NCBI RefSeq assembly: GCF_019797865.1
Contig: NZ_CP081869.1
Coordinates: 4,478,501-4,542,500 of the forward strand
Reading direction: 5' to 3'
DNA: 64,000 nucleotides
Source of the DNA: Chenggangzhangella methanolivorans
GTDB lineage: Bacteria; Pseudomonadota; Alphaproteobacteria; Rhizobiales; Methylopilaceae
The notes under the pieces were generated by a model. It had not been told where the DNA came from. It was given only the letters and a program-made list of their open reading frames with translations, and searched no databases. This document shows, in pieces, positions 1-9,615 of the stretch; within the stretch, counting starts at the first letter, position 1, and each line of letters begins with the position of its first letter. Made by a program: the position numbers and the translations under genes.

Positions 1-44
1 GCTATGTGACGGGCGCGAACCTCCGCGTCAGCGGCGGCCGGTGA
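1..44 (+). CDS. Short-chain dehydrogenase/reductase, C-terminal end only
   Basis: The first 44 bases read in one frame as YVTGANLRVSGGR followed by TGA. This is the typical C-terminal strand of classical short-chain dehydrogenases (pattern YVTG-x-x-L-x-V-x-GG). The rest of the gene lies upstream of the window, so the substrate cannot be guessed. The family assignment rests on 13 residues only. Confidence 0.6.
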   Translation, partial: YVTGANLRVSGGR

Positions 45-71
45 CGATGAACCGACCCGAACGGACGACAC

Positions 72-1024
72 GTGATCCCGATCAGATTTCTCGCCGCAGC
101 ATCCCTTCTGGCTTCACTGGGCGCGCCGGCGCTCGCGGCTGATCCAGCCGCCCAGGCCTGGGTCGAAAACAAAAGCGAACCAACGCTCTGCGCCGAGTTC
201 GACAACGTCTACTACACCTTCACCAACCCGAAGGTCGGGCGCTTCGCCATCGACGTCACCCCGCCGGTCTACCTGCCTGACATGAAGACCGATTCCACCG
301 GCCCCGACTTCGCCAATTGCGAGGCGATGAAGGACGATCCGAAGCACAAGTTCGAGCCGAAGAAGCTCACCCTCTACGAAGACGACCAGATCCGCATCGT
401 CGGGCACACCTACGCCGAGAGCTGGCGGGCGCGCGGCGCCGAGGTGATCGTCGGCGACATCGACGAGGCCGACCTCCATCTCGTGCAGTGGTTCGAGAAG
501 GTGAACGGCGATTTCCAGGAGTTTCTGGTCGTCTACCCGTTCGACGGCTATTGGCGCGCCAAGCCGATCCCGACCGAAGCCTTCCCGGAAGCCGCCTACG
601 GCACGTCGTTCCTCGTCGGCCCGATCGAGCACCACACCGGCCGATCGTCGACATCGCAAAACTCAAGATCGACCCGAAGGCGCGCGCCTTCCGCATGACC
701 TTCGCCAAGGGCGGGGTGGGCGAGCTCAAGATCGTGCGCTCGGACCGGGACAAGATCTCGCTGGAGCTGAAGGTCGACGGGCTGCCCGAGGGCGACGGCC
801 AGCTGCCCTTCGCGGCGATCCGCTCGATGTTCGTGACGCCGACCAACGCCGACACCGCGCGCACCAACTGGAAGACCGACGCCGGCCTGTTCAACGAGCC
901 GGTGATGGACTTCAAGGCCGCGAACGCGACCGAGGTGACGTTCGACCGGATCGAGCTCTCCAAACACAACACGAGCGCGCCGGACGTGACCTTCCGCAGC
1001 TTCGGCCCGGGCGACAAGAAGTAG
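72..1024 (+). CDS. Exported protein of unknown function (frame broken once)
   Basis: Starts at GTG 72 with a clear Sec signal peptide (hydrophobic run, then ALAA at about residue 22), so the product should be periplasmic or outer-membrane associated. The first frame runs to about position 640 and ends in residues unlike the rest; the protein continues in the frame that stops at 1024 (reading on as VDIAKLKIDPKARAF). One base appears to be missing near 640-650, where the sequence is rich in GGCC. Joined, it gives about 317 residues. The mature part is acidic with many aromatic residues and contains one NCEAMKDD segment. I do not recognise a family. A strong hairpin terminator follows directly, so it is probably transcribed alone. 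Confidence 0.6.
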
Positions 1025-1034
1025 GTTTGCGTCC

Positions 1035-1072
1035 GCGCCCGTGATGTCGGGCGCGGTTCCGCCCTTTTCTTT
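1035..1072 (+). terminator. Rho-independent terminator after the exported protein
   Basis: GCGCCCG (1035-1041) pairs with CGGGCGC (1048-1054), and a second nested hairpin GGGCGCGG/CCGCCC follows, ending in TTTTCTTT at 1065-1072. It begins just 10 bases after the stop codon. Confidence 0.6.
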
Positions 1073-1167
1073 GACCTCGCCTCCTCCAGGTCGTGGACGC
1101 CCGGACACAAGCCGGGAATGAGCTGCGTCCAGAAGACGGCCGAGACATCACACTCAAGGAGCATCAC

Positions 1168-2145
1168 ATGGCGAAGGCGATCCGCGTCGAGGCCCCCGGC
1201 GGCCCGGAGGCGATGCGCTTCGAGGAGGTCGAGGTTCCGGCCCCGGCCAAGGGCGAAGTCGCGGTGAAGCACACCGCCGTCGGCGTGAACTTCATCGACG
1301 TCTACTACCGCACCGGCGCTTACGTGGCCCCGCAGAAGCCCTTCGGCCTCGGGCTTGAGGCGGCAGGCGTCGTGACGGCGGTGGGCGAGGGCGTCTCCGA
1401 CCTGAAGGAGGGCGACCGCGTCGCCTACGCAAAGGGGCCGCTCGGCGCTTATTCGACCGAGCGCGTCATCGCCGCGGAGCATCTGGTGAAAATTCCCGCC
1501 GGCGTCAGCGACGAGATCGCCGCCGCCTCCATGCTCAAGGGCATGACCGCGCAGTATCTGCTCCGCCGCACCTTCAAGGTCGGGCCGGAGCACGTGATCC
1601 TGTTCCATGCGGCGGCCGGCGGCGTCGGCCAGATCGCCTGCCAGTGGGCCGCCCATCTCGGCGCCACGGTGATCGGGACCGCTGGCGGCCCGGAAAAGGT
1701 CGCGCTCGCCAAGACCAAGGGCTGCGCGCACGTCATCGACTACAAGACGGAAGACTTCGTCGAGCGCGTGAAGGAGATCACGGGCGGCCAGAAGTGCGAC
1801 GTCGTCTACGACTCGGTCGGCAAGGACGCGTTTCCAGGCTCGCTCGACTGCATCAAGCCGCGCGGTCTCTGGGCGAGCTTTGGCCAGTCGTCCGGTCCGG
1901 TCCCTGAGTTCCCGATCGCACTGCTCGGCAAGATGGGCTCGCTGTTCGCGACACGCGCCAGCCTGTTCAACCACATCGCCACGAGGCCCGAGCTCGAGGC
2001 GACCACCGCCGACCTGTTCGACGTCATCGCGAAGGGCGTGGTGACGGTGGACGTCAGCCGCACCTTCGCGCTCGCCGACGTCGCCGAGGCGCACAAGGCG
2101 CTCGAAGGCCGCGGCACCACCGGCTCGGTGGTGCTGATCCCGTAA
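1168..2145 (+). CDS. qorA: NADPH:quinone oxidoreductase (zeta-crystallin type)
   Basis: A 325-residue medium-chain dehydrogenase/reductase without zinc ligands. It matches E. coli QorA (327 residues) along its whole length: N-terminal GroES-like fold with GVNFIDVYYRTG near residue 45, the nucleotide-binding loop HAAAGGVGQIACQWA near residue 150, and a C-terminal SVVLIP end. The family reduces quinones with NADPH one electron at a time in the cytosol. The start at ATG 1168 is chosen because AAGGAG lies seven bases upstream (1156-1161) and homology begins there, although the frame is open further upstream. It stands alone, followed by a perfect palindrome that may end transcription. Confidence 0.93.
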   Translation: MAKAIRVEAPGGPEAMRFEEVEVPAPAKGEVAVKHTAVGVNFIDVYYRTGAYVAPQKPFGLGLEAAGVVTAVGEGVSDLKEGDRVAYAKGPLGAYSTERVIAAEHLVKIPAGVSDEIAAASMLKGMTAQYLLRRTFKVGPEHVILFHAAAGGVGQIACQWAAHLGATVIGTAGGPEKVALAKTKGCAHVIDYKTEDFVERVKEITGGQKCDVVYDSVGKDAFPGSLDCIKPRGLWASFGQSSGPVPEFPIALLGKMGSLFATRASLFNHIATRPELEATTADLFDVIAKGVVTVDVSRTFALADVAEAHKALEGRGTTGSVVLIP

Positions 2146-2158
2146 ACCGGCGCGCGTC

Positions 2159-2242
2159 ATCCCGGACGGCCGAAAGGCCGATCCGGGATTGTGTTCAGGA
2201 TCAAGCGCAGGTCCTCCCTGCCCCGCGGCAGCGGGGAGGGGG
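2159..2242. repeat. Two extragenic palindromes after qorA
   Basis: 2159-2189 is a near-perfect palindrome: ATCCCGGA and TCCGGGAT flank CGGCC-GAAA-GGCCG. 2213-2242 is a second hairpin built on CTCCCTGCCCC and GCGGGGAGGG. Related CCCTCCC/GGGAGGG arms recur at 2305-2340 in the same 285-base gap. This looks like dispersed REP-type sequence; the first hairpin could also terminate qorA. I see no gene between 2146 and 2429. Confidence 0.6.
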
Positions 2243-2429
2243 GCCGAGGCGGAGCCGAGGTCGGGTGGGGACTTGGATCGTAGAGCTCCGTCCGGAAGTC
2301 CACCCCTCCCTTACCCTCCCCTGTCCCAGGGGAGGGAGTTCCACAACGTCGTACCCAGTCCCCGCCTGGGATGACGCTTCCCGCGTCGTTTCCTATACTT
2401 TCCAAGACCCGCAACGACCGCGAGCCCAG

Positions 2430-2890
2430 ATGCCCGCCTTCCGCACCACCCGCCGCGTGCCGCATTCGCCGGACGAAATGTTCGACCTCGTGGCGGACGT
2501 CGAAAAATACCGCTGTTCCTGCCGCTCTGCGAGGCGCTGAGGGTGAAGGCGCGCGAGGAGCGCGACGCGCGGCCCGTGCTCGTCGCCGACATGACCATCG
2601 CCTACAAGATCTTCCGCGAGACCTTCACCAGCCGCGTGACGCTCGACCGCGAGGCCAAGAAGATCCTGGTCGAATATCTCGACGGGCCGTTCAGCCATCT
2701 CGAGAACCGCTGGACCTTCAAGCCGCGCGAGGCCGGCGGCTGCGACGTCGAGTTCTTCATCGAATGGGAGCTGAAGAGCCGCTCGCTCGCGATGCTCGTC
2801 GGCTCGGTGTTCGAGCGCGTGTTCCGCCGCTACGCCGAGGCCTTCGAGCAGCGCGCCGACCGCGTCTACGGCAGGCCTGCGCTCGCGTGA
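2430..2890 (+). CDS. COQ10/RatA-family START-domain protein (frame broken once)
   Basis: Starts MPAFRTTRRVPHSPDEMFDL, the signature opening of the polyketide-cyclase/COQ10 (RatA) family. The first frame fails at about 2511, where TACCGCTG should be TACCCGCTG to give the expected VEKYPLFLPLCEALR; one C is missing. From there the frame ending at 2890 carries the rest. Joined length is about 153 residues, usual for the family. These proteins hold a helix-grip fold and bind ubiquinone to aid its use by the respiratory chain; RatA has also been described as a ribosome-association inhibitor, so the precise role is open. Its stop overlaps the GTG start of thiL by three bases, suggesting translational coupling. 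Confidence 0.85.
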
Positions 2891-3873
2891 GGCGGCCCGG
2901 CGAGCAGGAGCTGATCGCCCGTTTCTTCCGGCCGCTCGCGACGGCGCCCGGCGCCGCCATGCTCTCCGACGACGCCGCCACGATCCCGCCGGCCGACGGC
3001 GCCGAGATGGTCGTGACCGTCGACGCCGTGGTGGCGGGCGTCCACTTCTTCCCCGACGACCCGCCGGACGCGATCGCCCGCAAGGCGCTGCGCGTGAACC
3101 TCTCGGACCTCGCCGCCAAGGGCGCGCGGCCGGCCGGCTATCTGGTGACGCTGGCGCTTCCCGACGACTGGGAGGTCGACTGGCTCGAAGGCTTCGTCGA
3201 GGGGCTCAGCGCGACCAGGAGGAGTTTTTCGGTCTCGCTGCTCGGCGGCGACACGGTGCGCACCACCGGCCCCCTGATGGTCTCGATCACCGCGCTCGGC
3301 CACGCTCAGGAGGGGCGGGTGCCGCGCCGGCACGGCGGCGCGCCGGGCCAACGGCTCTACGTCACCGGCACGATCGGCGACGCGGCGCTCGGCCTCGCGC
3401 TGCGGCAGGATCCGCGGCTCGCGCTCAAATGGGACCTGCGCCGGGCCGAACGCGAGTGGCTGCTCGACCGCTATCTGATCCCGGAGCCGCGGCTTGCCCT
3501 GTCGAGCGTGGTGGCGGCTTACGCGGCGGCCTCCATGGATCTCTCCGACGGGCTCGTCGGCGACCTCGCCAAGCTCGCCGGGGCCTCGCAATGCGGAGCG
3601 CTCGTCGAGGCGGCGCGCATCCCGCTGTCGCCGGCGGCCGGCCGCGCCGCGCTCGTCGACCCGACCACGCTCTCGACCGCGCTCACCGGCGGCGACGACT
3701 ACGAACTGTTGATCGCGATCGATCCTGACGACGTCGACGCCTTCGAGGCGGAGGCGGCGGACTGTGGGGTGGCGGTCACCGACGTCGGCGCGCTCGTGGA
3801 AGGCGAGGGGGTGGAGGTCGAATCGAAGGGACCGCCGCTCGCCCTCGACAGGCCCGGCTACGCCCATTTCTGA
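2887..3873 (+). CDS. thiL: Thiamine-monophosphate kinase
   Basis: Phosphorylates thiamine monophosphate with ATP to give thiamine diphosphate, the last step of cofactor synthesis. The 328 residues contain the family marks in order: SDDAA near residue 27 (Mg/ATP binding), DAVVAGVHF near 48, VNLSDLAAKGA near 70, LGGDT near 118, SMDLSDGLVGDLAKL near 217 and GGDDYELLIAI near 268. GTG 2887 is taken as start because it overlaps the TGA of the preceding gene and gives the normal family length. Frame intact. Confidence 0.95.
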   Translation: MRRPGEQELIARFFRPLATAPGAAMLSDDAATIPPADGAEMVVTVDAVVAGVHFFPDDPPDAIARKALRVNLSDLAAKGARPAGYLVTLALPDDWEVDWLEGFVEGLSATRRSFSVSLLGGDTVRTTGPLMVSITALGHAQEGRVPRRHGGAPGQRLYVTGTIGDAALGLALRQDPRLALKWDLRRAEREWLLDRYLIPEPRLALSSVVAAYAAASMDLSDGLVGDLAKLAGASQCGALVEAARIPLSPAAGRAALVDPTTLSTALTGGDDYELLIAIDPDDVDAFEAEAADCGVAVTDVGALVEGEGVEVESKGPPLALDRPGYAHF

Positions 3874-4052
3874 GGCGATATTTGTTGCGCAAGGGCGACA
3901 CGGGCCGGCCATCGGCCGCAAGCCGCGATTGAAAGCCCGCACCCTCAGCCTCATGATGCGCCGCAGCCCGAATCTTGGCCACATTTGACCGGCCCAAGTG
4001 AGGCACGCCAATTCCGGAAGACCGGACAACGCCAGATTCTAGGGCCGCCCCC

Positions 4053-4871
4053 ATGCGACGCATCAAGACTGTTCTCGCCGCCGCCGTCATCGGGGCCGGG
4101 GCTCTGTCCTCCGCCGCGAACGCCGCCCAGTGCGGCAGCAACGGCGAAGGCTTCAACGAGTGGGTGCAGAGCTTCCAGCAGGAGGCGATCTCGCGCGGGA
4201 TCTCGCAGCGCGTCGCCACCGCCGCGCTCACGGGCGTGTCCTACGACCGCGGGCTCATCGCCTATGACCGCACCCAGCGGCCCTTCAAGCTGACTCGAGC
4301 AGTTCATCGCCAAGCGCGCGCCGGCCTCCCTCATCAGCCAGGCGAAGAAGCGCTGGGCGAGCAACCGCGCTTTGTTCGACCGCGTGGAGCAGAAATACGG
4401 CGTCGAGGCTCCGGTGATCCTCGCGATCTGGGGCATGGAGACCGCGTTCGGCGCGATCCAGGGCCGCAAGAACGTGTTCAACGGCCTCGCCACGCTCGCT
4501 TATGACTGCCGCCGCACCGAGATGTTCCAGGCCGAGCTGCTCGGCGCGATGCAGCTCGTCGACCGCGGCGACCTCACCATGGCGGAGATGCGCGGCGCCG
4601 AGCATGGCGAGATCGGGCAGGCGCAGTTCCTGCCGACCTCGTATCTCAATTCGCGGTCGACGGCGACGGAGACGGCCGCCGCGACATGGTCCGCTCCTCG
4701 GCCGACACGGTCGCCTCGATCGCCAACTATCTGCGCGCCCATGGCTGGCGCCGCGGCGCCGGCTTCGACCAGTACGGGCCGCTCTCGGAGTGGAACAAGG
4801 CGAGCGTCTACCAGAAGGCGATCGCCTATGCGGCGAACAAGATCGACGAAGGGTCGAGCGCGGCTCGCTGA
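4053..4871 (+). CDS. Lytic murein transglycosylase, MltB type (frame broken at least twice)
   Basis: Signal peptide (MRRIKTVLAAAVIGAGALSS) followed by a periplasmic soluble-lytic-transglycosylase domain that cleaves the MurNAc-GlcNAc bond of peptidoglycan. The family helix ILAIWGMETAFGAIQG holds the catalytic Glu, and GEIGQAQFLPTSYL is the conserved substrate-groove motif. The frame changes near 4292 (KLT to EQFIAKRAPASLI) and again near 4653, where one base is missing before FAVDGDGDGRRDMV. Joined length is about 272 residues. The frame used at the end stops at 4871, but another frame gives SLIGLFEE and a stop at 4891, so a third small shift near 4860 is possible. A good terminator follows. 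Confidence 0.85.
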
Positions 4872-4897
4872 TCGGCCTCTTCGAAGAATAAGTCTGA

Positions 4898-4930
4898 ACG
4901 GGCCTCGCTTTCGCGGGGCCCGTTTTCGTT
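4898..4930 (+). terminator. Rho-independent terminator after the transglycosylase
   Basis: ACGGGCC (4898-4904) pairs with GGCCCGT (4917-4923) around a 12-base loop and is followed by TTTCGTTT. Confidence 0.75.
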
Positions 4931-5130
4931 TGCGCCTCCCGCCTCCGCCATTCGTACGAATTGGCCGGAGACGCATCCTATCTCGTTGCGAAGGCGTAAC
5001 TTCTCTGTCAGCCTCGCGGCCGCAGAACGGGCGGGCCTGACTTCCCCGAAACAAAACAAGATCCGCGGGCGTCTTCGCCGAAGGATCGGCCCGCGCCGTC
5101 GGTTGGAAACGTGTCGAGGAACCGAACGCG

Positions 5131-7249
5131 ATGGCGCTGACGCTCATCATCATCTTAGGACTATTGTCCGTCGTCACGGCGTATGGGCGACGAAGTCGCT
5201 GCTCGAGGCCGACGCGGGGTCGCCCCGCATGCAGGAGATCGCAGGGGCGATCGCCGAAGGCGCGCAGGCCTATCTCAAGCGCCAATACACCACCATCGCG
5301 ATTGTCGGCGTCGTCATCTTCATCGCCGTCGCCTTCTTCCTGTCCTTCACCGTCGCGGTCGGCTTCCTGATCGGCGCGGTGCTCTCGGCGGCCGCCGGCT
5401 TCATCGGCATGAACGTCTCGGTGCGCGCGAACGTGCGCACGGCGCAGGCGGCCTCGAAGTCGCTCGGCGCGGGTCTCGAGATCGCGTTCAAGTCAGGCGC
5501 CGTCACCGGCATGCTCGTCGCCGGCCTCGCGCTGCTCGGCGTCGCGATCTACTACGGCGTCCTCGTCGGGATCATCGGTCACCAGCCGGGCGATCGCATC
5601 GTGATCGACGCCCTGGTCGCGCTCGGCTTCGGTGCCTCGCTCATCTCGATCTTCGCGCGTCTTGGCGGCGGCATCTTCACCAAGGGCGCCGACGTCGGCG
5701 GCGACCTCGTGGGCAAGGTCGAGGCCGGCATTCCCGAGGACGACCCACGCAACCCCGCGACGATCGCCGACAACGTCGGCGACAATGTCGGCGACTGCGC
5801 CGGCATGGCCGCCGACCTCTTCGAGACCTACGCGGTCACCGTCGTCGCCACCATGGTGCTGGCCTCGATCTTCTTCGCCGGCCATGCGGCGCTGCCGAGC
5901 CTCATCCTCTATCCGCTCGCGATCTGCGCGATCTGCATCGTGACGTCGATCGCCGGCACCTTCTTCGTGAAGCTGCCCGCCAACAACTCGATCATGGGGC
6001 GCTCTATCGCGGCTTCGGCGTCGCGGCCGCGCTCTCGCTCGTCGGCATCGCGCTCGCGACCGCCGCGACCGTCGGCTTCGGACCGAATACACCACCACGA
6101 CCGGGGTCACGTTCGACGGCTGGGATCTCTATCTCTGCGCGGTCGTCGGCCTCGTGATCACGGGCGTGATCATCGTCATCACCGAATATTACACCGGCAC
6201 CAACTTCCGACCGGTGAAGTCGATCGCGGCGGCCTCCGTCACCGGCCACGGCACGAACGTGATCCAGGGCCTCGCCATCTCGCTCGAAGCCACCGCGCTC
6301 CCCGCCCTCGTCATCATCGCGGGCATCATCGTGACCTTCTCGCTCGCGGGCCTCTTCGGCATCGCGATCGCCGTGACCGCGATGCTGGCGCTCGCGGGCT
6401 TCGTGGTGGCGCTCGACGCCTTCGGCCCGGTCACCGACAACGCCGGCGGCATCGCGGAGATGTCCGAGCTTCCCCCGGAGGTCCGCACCTCGACCGACGC
6501 GCTCGACGCGGTCGGCAACACCACCAAGGCCGTTACCAAGGGCTACGCGATCGGCTCGGCCGGCCTCGGCGCGCTGGTGCTGTTTGCGGCCTACACCTCC
6601 GACCTCAACCACTTCATCGCCAACCCTCAGCAGTATCCGTACTTCGCGAATGTGAAGCTCGATTTCTCGCTGACGAACCCCTACGTCGTCGTCGGCCTGC
6701 TGTTCGGCGGAATGCTGCCGTTCCTGTTCGGCGCGATGGGCATGACGGCGGTCGGCCGTTGCGCCGGCGCGATCGTCGAGGAGGTCCGCCGCCAGTTCCG
6801 CGAAAAGCCCGGCATCATGCAGGGCAAGGACCGGCCGGACTACGGGCGCGCCGTCGACATCCTGACCCGGGCCGCGATCAAGGAGATGATCGTGCCCTCG
6901 CTCCTGCCGGTGCTGTCGCCGGTGGTGGCCTACATCGTCGTGCTGCTGGTCGCCGGCAAGAACGAGGCCTTCTCGGCCGTCGGCGCGATGCTGCTCGGCG
7001 TGATCGTCACCGGCCTTTTCGTCGCGCTGTCGATGACGTCGGGCGGCGGCGCATGGGACAACGCCAAAAAGTACATCGAGGACGGCCATCACGGCGGCAA
7101 GGGCTCGGACGCCCACAAGGCCGCCGTGACGGGCGACACGGTGGGCGATCCGTACAAGGACACGGCCGGACCCGCCGTGAACCCGATGATCAAGATCACC
7201 AACATCGTGGCGCTGCTGCTGCTCGCGGTGCTGGCATTCGGCCGGCTGA
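5131..7249 (+). CDS. hppA: Membrane-bound proton-translocating pyrophosphatase (frame broken several times)
   Basis: Splits pyrophosphate and pumps protons across the inner membrane. Core motifs are present: [18 protein letters not shown] and [19 protein letters not shown] in the catalytic loop, and [33 protein letters not shown] has Lys where potassium-dependent enzymes have Ala (GNTTAA), so a potassium-independent H+ pump is predicted. Frames change near 5182, 6000, 6085 and probably 7240. At 5182 the expected text would contain GCGTATG twice and only one copy is seen. In the last frame translation would run through the terminator at 7270, so the true stop is probably TGA 7247-7249 after another shift. 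Many transmembrane segments throughout. Confidence 0.9.
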
Positions 7250-7269
7250 CCGGCCGACCACGTTCGGGA

Positions 7270-7302
7270 ACGGGCCGGCCAGTGAGCCGGCCCGTTTCGT
7301 TT
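7270..7302 (+). terminator. Rho-independent terminator after hppA
   Basis: Perfect 10-base stem: ACGGGCCGGC (7270-7279) with GCCGGCCCGT (7286-7295), then TTCGTTT. Its place argues that the hppA coding sequence ends before 7270. Confidence 0.75.
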
Positions 7303-7316
7303 CAGGAGCGGTTCTT

Positions 7317-7430
7317 GTCCCGGATTTGATCCGGGACCCAGACGCGCTTCGATGTCAGGAAGAGGCTCCGCAGGCGCGGCAGTGTTCGGGCGCCGCGACG
7401 TTTCTTAGCCCCCGGATCAAGTCCGGGGCG
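7317..7430. repeat. Dispersed palindromic element, GTCCCGGA family
   Basis: GTCCCGGATTTGATCCGGGA (7317-7336) is an inverted repeat in itself, and a partner copy in opposite sense, CCCCGGATCAAGTCCGGGG, lies at 7410-7428. The same motif pair occurs at 30500-30613. The gap between hppA and the next gene holds only this. Confidence 0.65.
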
Positions 7431-7457
7431 ACGAAGGAGGCTCGCGCGCTTCGCCGG

Positions 7458-8004
7458 TCAGGCTTTTTCGACGCCGTGGCGCGCGGCGCGGCGGCGTTCC
7501 ATGCGCCGCCACCACGACCGGGCCCGGCGCCTGGCGTATTTGGCCGCAAGCCCGAACGAGGCCTTGAGCGCGGGGAAGGGGCTGTTGGGATGGCCCGCGA
7601 CGCGCCCGCCGGCCGCCCGCCAGGACGTCAGCCCGCCGCGCAGCGCGAGCGCCGACTCAAGACCGCTCGCGCGCGCGCTTGGCGGAGGCGAGCGGAGGAA
7701 AGTCGGGCCCGCCATAGAAGATGAAGACCTTGCCCGGCTCGAACAGCCGCGCGTGCAACGGGCTCGTCGGCGAGACGATGTTGGCGAACTCGCCGGGCGG
7801 GCAGTGCAGCGAGCCTTCGATCCACCCGGTCTGGTCGAGAATCTCCCAGTCGCGCAGGTCGACGAACACCGCCTGCTTGCGCCGCCACATCGTCAGCGCT
7901 TCGCGGGCGCCGACGGCGATCGAACGCCGGGGGCGCGGCGCCGCCTTTGCGCGCGACGCCGAGGTCATCGGCGCGAATCGGGGGGAGGCGGTGGTGGACG
8001 TCAT
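7458..8004 (-). CDS. Rhodanese-like domain protein without the usual active-site cysteine (frame broken once)
   Basis: One frame starts at ATG 8004 and contains [20 protein letters not shown], a typical rhodanese CH2A region, then [19 protein letters not shown]. The C-terminal [16 protein letters not shown] is in another frame that stops at 7458; they join near 7670. Rhodaneses carry a catalytic Cys directly after the FYC-type strand; here the sequence reads FYGG, so sulfur transfer is not expected unless that residue itself is misread. The C-terminal tail is very basic ([17 protein letters not shown]). An in-frame upstream ATG at 8046 would add 14 residues. Closest description: single-domain rhodanese fold, likely binding or regulatory. 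Confidence 0.7.
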
Positions 8005-8085
8005 GCCCACGATCTTTCGATAGATTGAGCCAACCGGCCAACGCACAACTTATGTCTTCGGTTGCTGAGCGTCAGCACAAAAGCG

Positions 8086-8939
8086 TCATCGGCCCACCGA
8101 TATATTGTCGATGAGACGAACGCCTGAGAGGCGCACGGCGGCGAGAAGGCGGCCCCGCCGGCTCGCCGGCGCCGGCCCGGCAACGGGGCGAGCGTCTCCT
8201 CGTCGCGCAGCTCCAGATAATCGATCGTCATGCCCTCGGCCTCGATCGCCGCGCGCGCGTCGGCGAGCGCAGTCTCGACCGCCGCTCCGTCCGCGATCGC
8301 GGCCGAGGCGGCGCGCATCGCCCGGTGGATGGCCGGCGCCTTGGCGCGGGCGTCGGCGTCCAGATAGACGTTGCGCGACGACATCGCGAGGCCGTCGGCC
8401 TCGCGCACCGTCGGCACGCCGCGGATCTCGGTCGCGATGCAGAGGTCGCGCGCCAGACGCCGCACGACGGCGAGCTGTGGAAATCCTTCTCGCCGAAGCA
8501 GGCGACGTCGGCGCCGGCCTGGATCAGCAAACTTGGTCACGACGGTCGCGACCCCGCCGAAGAAATGCGGCCGCGCGACGCTCTCGAGGCCTTCGGACGG
8601 GCCGCCGACGGCGACGGTGGTCGCGGCGCCTGCGGGATACATCTGCGCTGCGTCCGGCGCGAAGACGAGGTCGGCTGGGCCGCCGGCGAGCGCGGCGAGG
8701 TCCTTGTCGAGATCGCGCGGATAGGTCGCGAGGTCCTCGTGCGGCGCGAACTGAGTCGGATTGACGAAGATCGTGACCACCACGCGCGCGGCTTCGGCCG
8801 CCGCCGCGGTCACAAGCGCGAGATGACCAGCATGCAGCGCGCCCATGGTGGGGACCAGCGCCACGCGCTCTCCAGCGGCCCGCCATCCGGCGACGCGCGC
8901 CCGCAACTCCGTGACGGTCGAGACGACTTCCGGCTTCAT
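8086..8939 (-). CDS. panC: Pantoate--beta-alanine ligase (frame broken three times)
   Basis: Joins pantoate and beta-alanine with ATP to make pantothenate (vitamin B5, CoA precursor). Opening MKPEVVSTVTELRARVAGWR leads to the HIGH-like motif PTMGALHAGHLALV and VVTIFVNPTQFAPHEDLATY. Near 8528 an extra A in a short A run throws the frame off until about 8478; between them the proper frame reads LIQAGADVACFGEKDF. It then returns to QLAVVRRL and ends, after a third shift near 8190, in RLLAAVRLSGVRLIDNISVG, a usual PanC end, with stop at 8086-8088. The first two errors compensate for each other, which points to sequence error. Confidence 0.9.
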
Positions 8940-9078
8940 GGTGTCCTTCCGCCGTGTCCTTGCCCGCCCTTGCGTCGGTCTGCGGCGCGACAAGCCATGC
9001 GCGCTTCGCCGTGGTCAAGCCCCGGCTCGCCGTGCCAGTTTGCACGCGGCCGGCGCGTCGGCGGCGTAGAGGATTGGA

Positions 9079-9600
9079 ATGATCTGGATCGTGTTCGGCG
9101 CGATGGCGGTGGCGACGTTTCTCGCCGTCAGCCAGATCCTGGTCGAGGCCGATCCCGAGCGGGCCCGCAAGCAGATCCGCACAGCCTCGGTGCTCACCTG
9201 GGTCGCGGGCCTTGCGCTCTGCCTGTTCGGAAAGGCGCTGTTCGGGCTGCCGCTGATGGCCCTCGGGGCGCTCGGGGCGTTTTTCGTCCCCAAGCGCCGG
9301 AGCCGGTCACGCGTCTCCGAAGGTCAGCGTCGCGGCGGGCCGGCCGGACGGCGACCGGACTTCCAGGCTCACGCGGACCCGGGGGCCGGAGAGGTCGGGC
9401 CCGACATGCGATCGGGCGTAGTGACCGAGCAGCAGGCGTATCAGATCCTTGGCCTGCAGCCTGGAGCGACCTCGGAAGAGATCGCTCGTGCGCATCGGGC
9501 GCTGATGAAGAAACTCCATCCCGACCAAGGGGGGTCGACGGAGCTCGCGGCGCGGGTCAACGCCGCCAAGGACGTTCTCGCGAAGCGGCGCCATGGCTGA
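9079..9600 (+). CDS. Membrane-anchored J-domain protein (Tim14/Pam18-like layout)
   Basis: 173 residues with two hydrophobic segments near the N-terminus (about 1-21 and 38-70), a polar linker, and a C-terminal J domain: QAYQILGLQPGATSEEIARA then ALMKKLHPDQGG, with the essential HPD at residues 147-149. J domains stimulate the ATPase of DnaK-type Hsp70. With the J domain at the C-terminus behind a membrane anchor the layout resembles mitochondrial Tim14/Pam18. The partner and client are unknown. Single frame, intact; lies between panC (divergent) and a carboxypeptidase gene (convergent). Confidence 0.85.
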   Translation: MIWIVFGAMAVATFLAVSQILVEADPERARKQIRTASVLTWVAGLALCLFGKALFGLPLMALGALGAFFVPKRRSRSRVSEGQRRGGPAGRRPDFQAHADPGAGEVGPDMRSGVVTEQQAYQILGLQPGATSEEIARAHRALMKKLHPDQGGSTELAARVNAAKDVLAKRRHG

Positions 9601-9615
9601 TCGCGCCTCCTATGC

